A stretch of 25,726 bases of DNA. It comes from an uncultured Oscillospiraceae bacterium (GTDB lineage Bacteria; Bacillota; Clostridia; Oscillospirales; Oscillospiraceae). Below are positions 1 to 6,276 of this stretch, piece by piece; positions within the stretch are counted from its first letter, which is position 1, and the number at the start of each line of letters is the position of its first letter. The stretch is taken from positions 1-25,726 of the forward strand of contig CAKTGM010000028.1 of assembly GCA_934561515.1 (NCBI GenBank), read 5' to 3'. A program made the translations under genes and the position numbers. The notes beneath the pieces were generated by a model. The model saw only the letters and a program-made list of their open reading frames with translations. It was not told the origin of the DNA and ran no database searches.

Positions 1-488
1 GCCCCGCGCAGTGCGAGCGTGCGCCAAAGCTCGGGGAAGCGCAGCTCATAGCAGATGAGAAGGCCGCAGCGCACGCCGTCGAGCGTGAAGGTGACGAGGT
101 GGTCGCCGGGGGTGTAGGCCTCGTGCTCGCCCATGGGCGAGAAGGGATGGGTCTTGTCGTATTCCGCAAGGCAGGCGCCCGTGCGGTCAAAGACGCAGGC
201 GGTGTTGTAAATGCGCCCGCCGCGTTTGTTCGATACGCTGCCCGCGACGAGGTTGACGTTCAGCTCGCGCGCGAGCGGGGAAAAGCGCGCGCGGACGGCC
301 TTCGCGTCCTCGTCGCTCGCCCCGGCGAGGTCGCCCGCGGGCATGAAGCCGGTGTTCCATGTTTCGGGCAGGACGATCACGTCGGGCGCGCTTTCTCGCG
401 CGGCGCGGCGGATGAGCGTCTCGGCGCGGTCGAAGTTTTCTTTTTCTGCGAGCGAGCGCATATTCATCTGAATCACGCTGACCTTCAT
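1..488 (-). CDS. Carbon-nitrogen (nitrilase superfamily) hydrolase, 3' end cut by window edge
   Basis: The minus-strand reading frame starts at an ATG at 486-488 and stays open to the left edge, giving 162 N-terminal residues. All three catalytic residues of the nitrilase superfamily are visible: Glu42 in LPETWNTGF, Lys112 in EYDKTHPF and Cys146 in LICYELRFPE. This family cleaves C-N bonds in amides and nitriles in the cytoplasm. The sequence around Lys112 (KTHPFSPMGEHEAYTPG) resembles the omega-amidase/YafV/MtnU type rather than carbamoylputrescine amidases, but that subfamily call is weak. A GGAGGA ribosome binding site lies at 496-501 and a good promoter at 519-547, so the gene has its own transcription start. 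About 100 C-terminal residues lie outside the window. The superfamily assignment is firm; the substrate is unknown. Confidence 0.88.
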   Translation of the reverse strand, partial: MKVSVIQMNMRSLAEKENFDRAETLIRRAARESAPDVIVLPETWNTGFMPAGDLAGASDEDAKAVRARFSPLARELNVNLVAGSVSNKRGGRIYNTACVFDRTGACLAEYDKTHPFSPMGEHEAYTPGDHLVTFTLDGVRCGLLICYELRFPELWRTLALRG

Positions 489-518
489 GGCGGTATCCTC
501 CAAAATGATGTTTTCTCC

Positions 519-547
519 ATTATACAAAAATCTTGGAAACAATGCAA
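519..547 (-). promoter_or_regulatory. Sigma-A-type promoter of the nitrilase-family gene
   Basis: On the minus strand a -35 TTGCAT (542-547) and a perfect -10 TATAAT (519-524) are separated by 17 bases. The -10 lies about 30 bases upstream of the ATG at 488, in a local AT-rich patch. No operator-like repeat is evident. Confidence 0.75.
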
Positions 548-555
548 TAAACTTC

Positions 556-589
556 AAACGAGAGGGCGGCTGACACCGCCCTCTCGTTT
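556..589 (-). terminator. Intrinsic terminator downstream of the metal ATPase gene
   Basis: A perfect 14-bp inverted repeat (556-569 and 576-589) surrounds a 6-base loop. The stem is GC-rich in the middle and ends in AAAC/GTTT. It lies between the minus-strand ATPase gene and the promoter of the next minus-strand gene, so it most likely ends the HMA-ATPase transcript. The U-tract is short, so efficiency is uncertain. Confidence 0.65.
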
Positions 590-606
590 ATAAAAGCGTC
601 GCAGAC

Positions 607-763
607 TTTGCCGCCCGCAGGCGGCAAATAAATTCCAATCGTTTTTCGCCGCGGCGTGTACGTGGCGAAAAACACTCTGCACGGAGCGAACGTGCGCGCC
701 TACGGCGCGTGCGCTGAGCGCAGTGAATCTCCTCTCAACGAAGTGACGAAGGTCACTTCGTTG
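607..763. repeat. Cluster of inverted repeats in the spacer after the ATPase gene
   Basis: Four hairpin-forming palindromes are packed here. They are a perfect 9-bp stem at 607-615/620-628, a perfect 10-bp stem at 641-650/664-673, a 6-bp GC-only stem at 695-700/704-709, and a perfect 11-bp stem at 736-746/753-763. The last one contains the stop codon of the ATPase gene (753-755). No coding frame is convincing. The density suggests an intergenic repeat element or a multi-hairpin 3' UTR. I cannot tell from one window whether it recurs in the genome. Confidence 0.55.
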
Positions 764-2636
764 AAGTGCGAAGCGCGCGGATGGCGTTGAGCACGGCGAG
801 CACCATCACGCCGACGTCGGCGAAGATGGCGGCCCACATATTGGCAAGGCCCAGCGCGCCGAGGACGAGGCACAGCGCCTTGACGCCGAGGGCGAAGACA
901 ATGTTTTCATACACGATGCGCAGGCACTTGCGCGAGATCCGGATGCCCCTGGCGATCTTCATCGGGTCGTCGTCCATGAGCACCACGTCGGCGGCCTCGA
1001 TGGCGGCGTCAGAGCCTATCGCGCCCATGGCGATGCCGATGTCCGCGCGGGAGAGAACGGGCGCGTCGTTGATGCCGTCGCCGACGAAGGCGAGGCGCTC
1101 GCCCTTCCCCTTTTCGCCGAGCAGCCGCTCGACCTCGCTGACCTTGTCGCCCGGCAGCAGCTCTGCGCGGAAGTCATCCACGCCAAGCTCCTCCGCGACC
1201 CTTTCGGCGACCTTCTGAATGTCGCCTGTGAGCATGACGGTCCTGCGCACGCCCGCGCGTCTCAGCGCGGCGATGGCCTCGCGCGCGCCGGGCTTCACCA
1301 CGTCGGAGATGACGATGTGGCCGGCGTATGCGCCGTCGACCGCCATGTGGACGATCGTGCCGACGCTGCGGCACTCCTGCCACTTGACGCCAAGCTCATC
1401 CATGAGCCGGCCGTTGCCGGCAGCAACGCTGTGCCCGTCAACGGTGGCGACCACGCCGCGGCCGCTGCGCTCTTCAATGTCCGTCACGCGCGAGCGGTCA
1501 AGCTCGCCGCCGCAGGCATTTTGCAGGCTCTTGCTGATCGGGTGCGAGGACGCGCACTCGGCAAGCGCCGCGTATGCAAGGAGCTTGCGCTCCTCCATGG
1601 GGCTGTGGTGTACGGCCGTGACCTCGAACACGCCCTGCGTGAGCGTGCCGGTCTTGTCGAAGACGACGGTCTTCGTCTTCGACAGGGCCTCGAGGTAGTT
1701 CGAGCCCTTGATGAGGATGCCCTCGCGGCTCGCGCCGCCAAGACCCGCGAAAAAGCTCAGGGGAATGCTGATGACGAGCGCGCAGGGACAGGAGATGACG
1801 AGGAACGTGAGCGCGCGGTAGACCCACACGCCCCACGCGGCGACAGAGCCGCTGATGAGATTGAAAAGCGGCGGCAGCACGGCGAGCGCCAGCGCGCCGC
1901 AGCACACGGCGGGCGTGTAGACGCGGGCAAAGCGGGAGATGAAGTTCTCCGAGCGGGACTTGCGGCTGCTGGAGTTTTCCACCAGCTCGAGGATCTTCGA
2001 CACCGTGGATTCGCCGAAGGCCTTCGTCGTTCTGACCTTGAGAACGCCCGTCATGTTGATGCAGCCGCTGACGATCTCGTCGCCCGCTTTTACGTCGCGC
2101 GGCAGGCTCTCGCCCGTGAGCGCCGCGGTGTTGAGCGTGGACGCGCCCTCGGTGACAACGCCGTCGAGCGGGACCTTCTCGCCCGGCTGCACGGTGATGA
2201 CCGTGCCGACGGCGACCTCGTCGGGGTCGACCTGCTCGAGCTTGCCATCGCGCTCAATGTTGGCGTAGTCAGGGCGGATGTCCATGAGCGCCGTGATGCT
2301 GCGGCGGGACTTGCCCACCGCGCAGCTCTGGAAGAGCTCGCCGATCTGGTAGAAGAGCATGACCGCGACGGCCTCGGCATAGTCGCCGCTTCTTTCATAG
2401 ACGGCGAGCGCGATGGCGCCGATGGTGGCGACTGCCATCAGGAAGTTTTCATCGAACACCTGATGGTTGCAGATGCCCTTCCATGCCTTGCGCAGAATGT
2501 CATAGCCGACGGTGAAGTAGGCGATAAAATAGAGCAGCGTGGAGAGAAGCGGCGGCAGCGGCGCGAATCTCGCCGCAAGGAACAGCGCCGCCGCGATCAG
2601 GATGCGATAAAGCATCTTTTTCTGCTTTTTCGTCAT
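753..2636 (-). CDS. P1B-type heavy-metal-translocating ATPase (Zn/Cd/Pb efflux type)
   Basis: This 627-residue inner-membrane pump exports soft divalent metals using ATP. Visible motifs, numbered from the chosen ATG, are TGES (174-177, actuator domain), CPC in the metal-binding helix (283-285), DKTGT with the phosphorylated Asp327, the nucleotide-binding His-Pro pair (365-366), TGD (470-472) and GDGIND (519-524). The last two helices carry Lys586 and Asp607, the pair typical of the P1B-2 Zn/Cd/Pb class, which argues against a copper pump. There is no N-terminal HMA domain; a free HMA protein is encoded immediately upstream. The start is the ATG at 2636, because AAAGGTGG lies 8 bases before it; a GTG at 2648 overlaps that site and is unlikely. 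Probably controlled by the divergent ArsR-AraC regulator. Confidence 0.95.
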   Translation of the reverse strand: MTKKQKKMLYRILIAAALFLAARFAPLPPLLSTLLYFIAYFTVGYDILRKAWKGICNHQVFDENFLMAVATIGAIALAVYERSGDYAEAVAVMLFYQIGELFQSCAVGKSRRSITALMDIRPDYANIERDGKLEQVDPDEVAVGTVITVQPGEKVPLDGVVTEGASTLNTAALTGESLPRDVKAGDEIVSGCINMTGVLKVRTTKAFGESTVSKILELVENSSSRKSRSENFISRFARVYTPAVCCGALALAVLPPLFNLISGSVAAWGVWVYRALTFLVISCPCALVISIPLSFFAGLGGASREGILIKGSNYLEALSKTKTVVFDKTGTLTQGVFEVTAVHHSPMEERKLLAYAALAECASSHPISKSLQNACGGELDRSRVTDIEERSGRGVVATVDGHSVAAGNGRLMDELGVKWQECRSVGTIVHMAVDGAYAGHIVISDVVKPGAREAIAALRRAGVRRTVMLTGDIQKVAERVAEELGVDDFRAELLPGDKVSEVERLLGEKGKGERLAFVGDGINDAPVLSRADIGIAMGAIGSDAAIEAADVVLMDDDPMKIARGIRISRKCLRIVYENIVFALGVKALCLVLGALGLANMWAAIFADVGVMVLAVLNAIRALRTSTK

Positions 2637-2644
2637 GGGGATGA

Positions 2645-2652
2645 CCACCTTT
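2645..2652 (-). promoter_or_regulatory. Ribosome binding site deciding the ATPase start
   Basis: The minus strand reads AAAGGTGG, with 8 bases to the ATG at 2636. The upstream in-frame GTG (2646-2648) lies inside this site, so it is not the likely start. Confidence 0.7.
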
Positions 2653-2654
2653 CA

Positions 2655-2684
2655 AAAAGCGCCCCGGCGCAGATGTCCGGGGCG
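2655..2684 (-). terminator. Terminator-like hairpin between the HMA gene and the ATPase gene
   Basis: On the minus strand a perfect 8-bp GC stem (CGCCCCGG at 2677-2684 paired with CCGGGGCG at 2660-2667, 9-base loop) is followed by C and five T residues (2655-2659). This is the layout of a short intrinsic terminator. It lies inside the operon, after the HMA stop and directly before the ATPase ribosome binding site. It could cause partial termination, giving more metallochaperone than pump, or stabilise the upstream mRNA end. Confidence 0.55.
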
Positions 2685-2695
2685 GGATGCGTTTT

Positions 2696-2914
2696 TCAGA
2701 GATAGATCTCGCAGTCGTCCTCGACCTTCTTGCAGCTTTTGAGGACGGCCTTCATCACGGCCTTGGGGTCCTGCCCCTCGGCAAACTCGACGGTCATCTT
2801 CTGGGTCATGAAGTTCACCACGGCGTCGGCGACGCCCTCGGTCTTCTTGGCGGCCTGCTCCATGAGGTTCGCGCAGTTGGCGCAGTCGACTTCGATCTGG
2901 TAGGTCTTTTTCAT
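2696..2914 (-). CDS. Free-standing HMA-domain metal-binding protein (metallochaperone)
   Basis: This 72-residue protein is a single heavy-metal-associated domain with the metal-binding CxxC in VDCANCANLME (Cys11, Cys14). The expected beta-alpha-beta-beta-alpha-beta pattern fits the full length, ending in DDCEIYL with a third Cys at position 68. It probably binds a soft metal in the cytoplasm and hands it to the adjacent ATPase, which lacks its own N-terminal HMA domain. AAGGAG at 2923-2928 is the ribosome binding site for the ATG at 2914. It is the first gene of a two-gene operon from the promoter at 2980-3008. The ATPase begins 59 bases downstream, past a terminator-like hairpin. The family is clear; the metal is inferred from the pump type. 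Confidence 0.9.
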   Translation of the reverse strand: MKKTYQIEVDCANCANLMEQAAKKTEGVADAVVNFMTQKMTVEFAEGQDPKAVMKAVLKSCKKVEDDCEIYL

Positions 2915-2948
2915 GATAACTTCTCCTTTTTGTCGGGAAATATTTAAC

Positions 2949-2968
2949 GATTAAGCGCTTGTTTAATC
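2949..2968. promoter_or_regulatory. Candidate operator for the ArsR-AraC regulator
   Basis: An AT-rich inverted repeat, GATTAA (2949-2954) and TTAATC (2963-2968), flanks an 8-base centre containing AAGCGCTT. It sits just downstream of the expected minus-strand transcription start and overlaps the -35 of the plus-strand promoter. That is where an ArsR/SmtB-type repressor would block both directions. The sequence is only loosely like known SmtB/CadC 12-2-12 operators. Confidence 0.45.
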
Positions 2969-2987
2969 TTTCTGCCCGTACTATACT
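2959..2987 (+). promoter_or_regulatory. Promoter of the ArsR-AraC regulator gene
   Basis: On the plus strand TTGTTT (2959-2964) and TATACT (2982-2987) are separated by 17 bases. The -10 overlaps the -10 of the opposing minus-strand promoter by four bases, so the two directions compete for polymerase. The leader to the ATG at 3104 is about 110 bases. Confidence 0.6.
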
Positions 2988-3008
2988 GTGGATGAAGGAA
3001 AAAGTCAA
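2980..3008 (-). promoter_or_regulatory. Promoter of the HMA-ATPase operon
   Basis: On the minus strand TTGACT (3003-3008) and TATAGT (2980-2985) are separated by 17 bases, a near-consensus sigma-A promoter. The predicted start falls next to the inverted repeat at 2949-2968, fitting repression by steric block. Confidence 0.75.
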
Positions 3009-3103
3009 GGCGCGAGCGCGCGTCTCTTCCGTTCGGGCGAAACAAACTTCCAAACGGGACAGAAGATAAGCGCCGCGCGCGAAAAGGAAAGGCGGAAAGC
3101 GCG

Positions 3104-3868
3104 ATGAGCGAACCCCATTTGCCCCACGACCACAGCGGCGGCGCGATGCTCCGGCTGCAAGAGTCGGTGGAGACGGCCGGCAGCTTTCAGACCGTGGCCG
3201 ATATCTTCAAGCTCCTCTCCGACAGCAGCCGCGTGCGCATCTTCTGGCTGCTATGCCACTGCGAGGAGTGCGTCGTCGACCTTGCCTCGACGGTGGGCAT
3301 GAGCCCGCCCGCCGTGTCGCATCACCTGCGCCAGCTGCGCGAGAGCGGGCTTGTCGTCTCGCGCCGCGTGGGGAAGGAGGTCTGCTACCGCGCCGCGGAG
3401 AGCGAGCAGGCGCAGCTGCTGCACCGCATGATCGAGCGCACGATGGAAATTTCCTGTCCCGAGGAGGAGAGCCGCGCCGCGACCGGCGCGCCGCACCTTC
3501 CCCCGCTCGACGCGGAGGTACACGAGGGCGGCGGCACGAGCGAGCAGATCGCAACCATCCGCGCCGTGCACGACTATCTCACGCAGGACCTTGCCAGCCG
3601 CACCACGATCGACGAGCTCTCGCGCCGCTTTCTCATGAACCCATCGACGATGAAGGCACTCTTCAAGTCCGTTTACGGCGCGTCCCTCGCCTCGCACATC
3701 CGCGAGCACCGCATGGCGCAGGCGGCAAAGCTCCTCGCAGAGAGCGACGAGAGCATCGCGCAGATCGCGCGCGCCGTGGGCTACGAGAGCCAGAGCAAGT
3801 TTTCCACGGAATTCCACAAGGCATACGGCGCATTGCCGACGGAATACCGAAAAGCGCAGAAAAAGTGA
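3104..3868 (+). CDS. Fused ArsR-AraC double-HTH metal-responsive regulator
   Basis: This 254-residue protein carries two DNA-binding modules. Residues about 25-115 form an ArsR/SmtB winged helix (DIFKLLSDSSRVRIFWLL, then SPPAVSHHLRQLRESGLV and a wing ending KEVCYR). Residues about 145-250 form an AraC-type pair of HTH motifs (TTIDELSRRFLMNPSTMKALFK and IAQIARAVGYESQSKFSTEFHKAYG). The segment between them is short and polar. Likely metal ligands are a His-rich N-terminus (His5, His8, His10) and the cluster Cys51, Cys53, Cys56 at the position of the ArsR ELCVCDL box. The SmtB alpha-5 site is not conserved by my alignment (E98, E100, R109, E112). It is divergent from the HMA-ATPase operon and probably controls it and itself. 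Regulation by Zn, Cd or Pb is inferred from the neighbouring pump. Confidence 0.88.
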   Translation: MSEPHLPHDHSGGAMLRLQESVETAGSFQTVADIFKLLSDSSRVRIFWLLCHCEECVVDLASTVGMSPPAVSHHLRQLRESGLVVSRRVGKEVCYRAAESEQAQLLHRMIERTMEISCPEEESRAATGAPHLPPLDAEVHEGGGTSEQIATIRAVHDYLTQDLASRTTIDELSRRFLMNPSTMKALFKSVYGASLASHIREHRMAQAAKLLAESDESIAQIARAVGYESQSKFSTEFHKAYGALPTEYRKAQKK

Positions 3869-3899
3869 GCGCCGAGGCGGCGGAAAGCCGCGCGCGGCC

Positions 3900-3928
3900 T
3901 TGCCACACTTGCGCGAACATGATATACT
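3900..3928 (+). promoter_or_regulatory. Promoter of the miaB-to-divIVA operon
   Basis: TTGCCA (3900-3905) and TATACT (3923-3928) are separated by 17 bases, in a short AT-rich patch between the regulator stop and the miaB ribosome binding site. It is the only good promoter upstream of the long gene run. Confidence 0.7.
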
Positions 3929-3951
3929 ATATTGCTAAACTATTGAGATTC

Positions 3952-3957
3952 GGGAGG
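3952..3957 (+). promoter_or_regulatory. Ribosome binding site selecting a TTG start for miaB
   Basis: GGGAGG lies 9 bases before TTG at 3967-3969. No ATG or GTG at suitable spacing is in frame, so the TTG is the best start. Confidence 0.75.
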
Positions 3958-3966
3958 AATTTTCCC

Positions 3967-5385
3967 TTGGAACGGAATGAAGTCATCGTCAGCGAGCAGG
4001 AGCTTGCAAGACAGAAGGAATTTACGCGCAGGATGCGCGAGAGGAACGACCGCCTGACCCGCACGCCGCTTGCGCTGGTCGACACCTTCGGCTGCCAGCA
4101 GAACGTGGCCGACGGCGAGGTGCTCATGGGGATGCTGCGCGAGATGGGCTATGAGCTCACGCGCGACGAAGCGCAGGCGGACGTCATCCTGCTCAACACC
4201 TGCGCCATCCGCGAGCACGCGGAAAAGCGGGTCTACGGCCATCTGGGCCGCCTCAGCCACACGAAGGCCGCAAAGCCCGATCAGATCATCTGCCTCTGCG
4301 GCTGCATGGCGCAGCAGAAGGTCGTGGCCGATAAGGTGAAAAACTCCTACCACCACGTTGATCTGGTGCTCGGCCCGCAGGCCGAGTGGCGGCTTCCCGA
4401 GCTGCTGCACGAGGTATACACGAAGAATAAGCGCGTCTTCTCCATCGAGGACGAGCACGGCCGCATCGCAGAGGATCTGCCCATCGTGCGCGAGGGCGGC
4501 GTGCGCGCGTGGGTGAGCATCATGTACGGCTGCAACAACTTCTGCTCGTACTGCATCGTGCCCTATGTGCGCGGACGCGAGCGCAGCCGCGAGCCGGAGA
4601 AGATCATCGAGGAGTGCCGCGGCCTCATCGCCGAGGGCTACAAGGAAATTACCCTTCTCGGCCAGAACGTGAACAGCTACGGCAAAGATCTCGACACCGA
4701 TTACGACTTTGCAGACCTGCTCGCCGCCATCAATGAGATTCCCGGCGACTACTGGCTGCGCTTTATGTCGAGCCAGCCGAAGGACGCGACCAACAAGCTC
4801 TTCGACACGATGGCGCGCTGCGAGCACGTTGCAAAGCAGCTCCACCTCCCCGTCCAGTCCGGCTGCGACCGCGTTCTGAAGGCGATGAACCGCCCCTACA
4901 CGCGCGCAAAGTACGAGGAAATGATCGCCTACGCGAGAAGCGTCATGCCGGAGATGGTGCTCACGAGCGATGTGATCATCGGCTTTCCCGGCGAAATGGA
5001 GGACGAGGCGATGCAGACGGTCGACCTTGTAGAAAAGACGCAGTTTGACGCGCTTTTTACCTTCATCTTCTCCCCGCGTCCCGGCACGCCCGCCGCGAAA
5101 ATGGACGACCCCGTCTCCCGCGAGGAAAAGCAGGTCTGGTTTGAAAAACTGGTCGACGTGCAGAACGGCATCAGCGCGAAAAAGCACGCGGCCTATATTG
5201 GCAAGACCGTCAAGGTGCTTGTCGACGGCGAGAGCGACGATGCTGCGTTTCCCCTCGCCGCGCGCACGGAGGGCAACCGCCTTGTGCGCATGAAGGGCGA
5301 AAGAACCCTCATCGGTACCTTTGCCAAAGCGAAGATCACCGACAGCAATACCTGGGCGCTCTACGGCGAAGCGGTAGAGCAGTAA
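3967..5385 (+). CDS. miaB: tRNA-2-methylthio-N6-dimethylallyladenosine synthase MiaB
   Basis: This radical-SAM methylthiotransferase adds a 2-methylthio group to i6A37 of tRNAs reading UNN codons, after MiaA (also in this operon) has made i6A. It has 472 residues, usual for the family. The N-terminal domain carries the auxiliary Fe-S cysteines Cys43 (TFGCQQN), Cys79 (NTCAIRE) and Cys113 (GCMAQQ). The radical-SAM CxxxCxxC is Cys189, Cys193 and Cys196 (YGCNNFCSYC), followed by VPYVRGRERSR typical of MiaB. A TRAM domain for RNA binding occupies roughly the last 65 residues. Translation probably starts at TTG 3967 after GGGAGG. The open frame extends upstream to 3253, but only as a shadow of the regulator gene. 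The next gene starts 19 bases after the stop. Confidence 0.96.
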   Translation: MERNEVIVSEQELARQKEFTRRMRERNDRLTRTPLALVDTFGCQQNVADGEVLMGMLREMGYELTRDEAQADVILLNTCAIREHAEKRVYGHLGRLSHTKAAKPDQIICLCGCMAQQKVVADKVKNSYHHVDLVLGPQAEWRLPELLHEVYTKNKRVFSIEDEHGRIAEDLPIVREGGVRAWVSIMYGCNNFCSYCIVPYVRGRERSREPEKIIEECRGLIAEGYKEITLLGQNVNSYGKDLDTDYDFADLLAAINEIPGDYWLRFMSSQPKDATNKLFDTMARCEHVAKQLHLPVQSGCDRVLKAMNRPYTRAKYEEMIAYARSVMPEMVLTSDVIIGFPGEMEDEAMQTVDLVEKTQFDALFTFIFSPRPGTPAAKMDDPVSREEKQVWFEKLVDVQNGISAKKHAAYIGKTVKVLVDGESDDAAFPLAARTEGNRLVRMKGERTLIGTFAKAKITDSNTWALYGEAVEQ

Positions 5386-5404
5386 GATAAAAGGGGGCTT
5401 TTTG

Positions 5405-6232
5405 ATGAAAGTCGTCATTCTGATGGAAAACAGCAGCTGCAAGGAGGGCATCGCCTGCGCGCACGGCCTTTCGATGTACATCGAGACCGCGCAGCACAAG
5501 ATCCTCTTCGACATGGGCCCTGACGCGCAGTTCATCGACAATGCCGCGGCGCTCGGCGTCGACTTAACGAAGGTCGACATCGCCTTTTTGTCCCACGCGC
5601 ACAACGACCACTGCGGCGGCCTCGAGGCGTTTTTGAAATTGAACGATCATGCGAAGGTCTATATGCAGAAGGCTGTCTGGGGGAAGTACTACGTCGTCAC
5701 GCCCAGCAAGTGCGCCTACATCGGCATGGACGCGGTGCTCAAATCTTACGAAGAGAGATTCGTCTTCTGCGAGGGCGTGCAGAAGCTCGACGATGAGCTG
5801 ACGGTCTTTTCCGCCGTCCCCGGCCGCGAGCTCTGGAGCGGCGCGAACGACACGCTGCGCGAAAAGGTCGGCGAGGACTATCCGCGCGACGCTTTCCGCC
5901 ACGAGCAGGACCTGCTCGTGACCGAAAACGGCAGGACCGCCCTCTTCGCCGGCTGCGCGCACTGCGGCATCGTGAATATCTTAAAGCGCGCCGAGGAAGT
6001 GCTCGGCAGAGCGCCGGAGGCGGTGTTCGCGGGCTTCCACCTCTATAACCCCTCGCTCGCCGCGAGCGAGCCGGACGCGCTTGTGGACGCTGTGGGCGAA
6101 AAACTGCGCGAGGATAAGGTTGCGCACTACTTCACGGGTCACTGCACGGGCAAGGAGGCCTATGCGCGATTGAAAGCAAAGCTTGGCGCGCGCCTTAACG
6201 AAATGCCCGCGGGCGCGGACTTCACCCTGTAA
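5405..6232 (+). CDS. MBL-fold metallo-hydrolase, COG1237 type
   Basis: This 275-residue protein has the metallo-beta-lactamase-fold metal motif HAHNDH (His64, His66, Asp68, His69). The opening (ENSSCKEGIACAHGLSMYIE), KILFDMGPD, LFAGCAHCGIVNIL and GFHLY match the COG1237 group as I recall it, which includes archaeal dihydropterin-6-methyl-4-aminobenzene-phosphate synthases. In bacteria these are mostly uncharacterised metal-dependent hydrolases. No signal peptide or transmembrane segment is seen, so it is cytoplasmic. The ATG at 5405 is preferred over an adjacent TTG at 5402; a G-rich AGGGGG lies 6 bases upstream. It sits between miaB and mutS in the operon, which does not suggest a substrate. 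The fold is certain; the function is unknown. Confidence 0.9.
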   Translation: MKVVILMENSSCKEGIACAHGLSMYIETAQHKILFDMGPDAQFIDNAAALGVDLTKVDIAFLSHAHNDHCGGLEAFLKLNDHAKVYMQKAVWGKYYVVTPSKCAYIGMDAVLKSYEERFVFCEGVQKLDDELTVFSAVPGRELWSGANDTLREKVGEDYPRDAFRHEQDLLVTENGRTALFAGCAHCGIVNILKRAEEVLGRAPEAVFAGFHLYNPSLAASEPDALVDAVGEKLREDKVAHYFTGHCTGKEAYARLKAKLGARLNEMPAGADFTL

Positions 6233-6276
6233 CGGGCTAAGATAATTTTGAAAGAGAGAGAAAGCGAGGACGGATC

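Noticed and set aside
753..2636. Copper-exporting CopA-type ATPase
   Set aside because: The last helices carry the Lys/Asp pair of Zn/Cd/Pb pumps and lack the Asn/Tyr and Met/Ser signatures of copper pumps.
3253..3966. Upstream in-frame extension of miaB
   Set aside because: It overlaps the regulator gene in another frame and reads as Arg/Ala-rich noise. The ribosome binding site and TTG at 3967 explain the real start.
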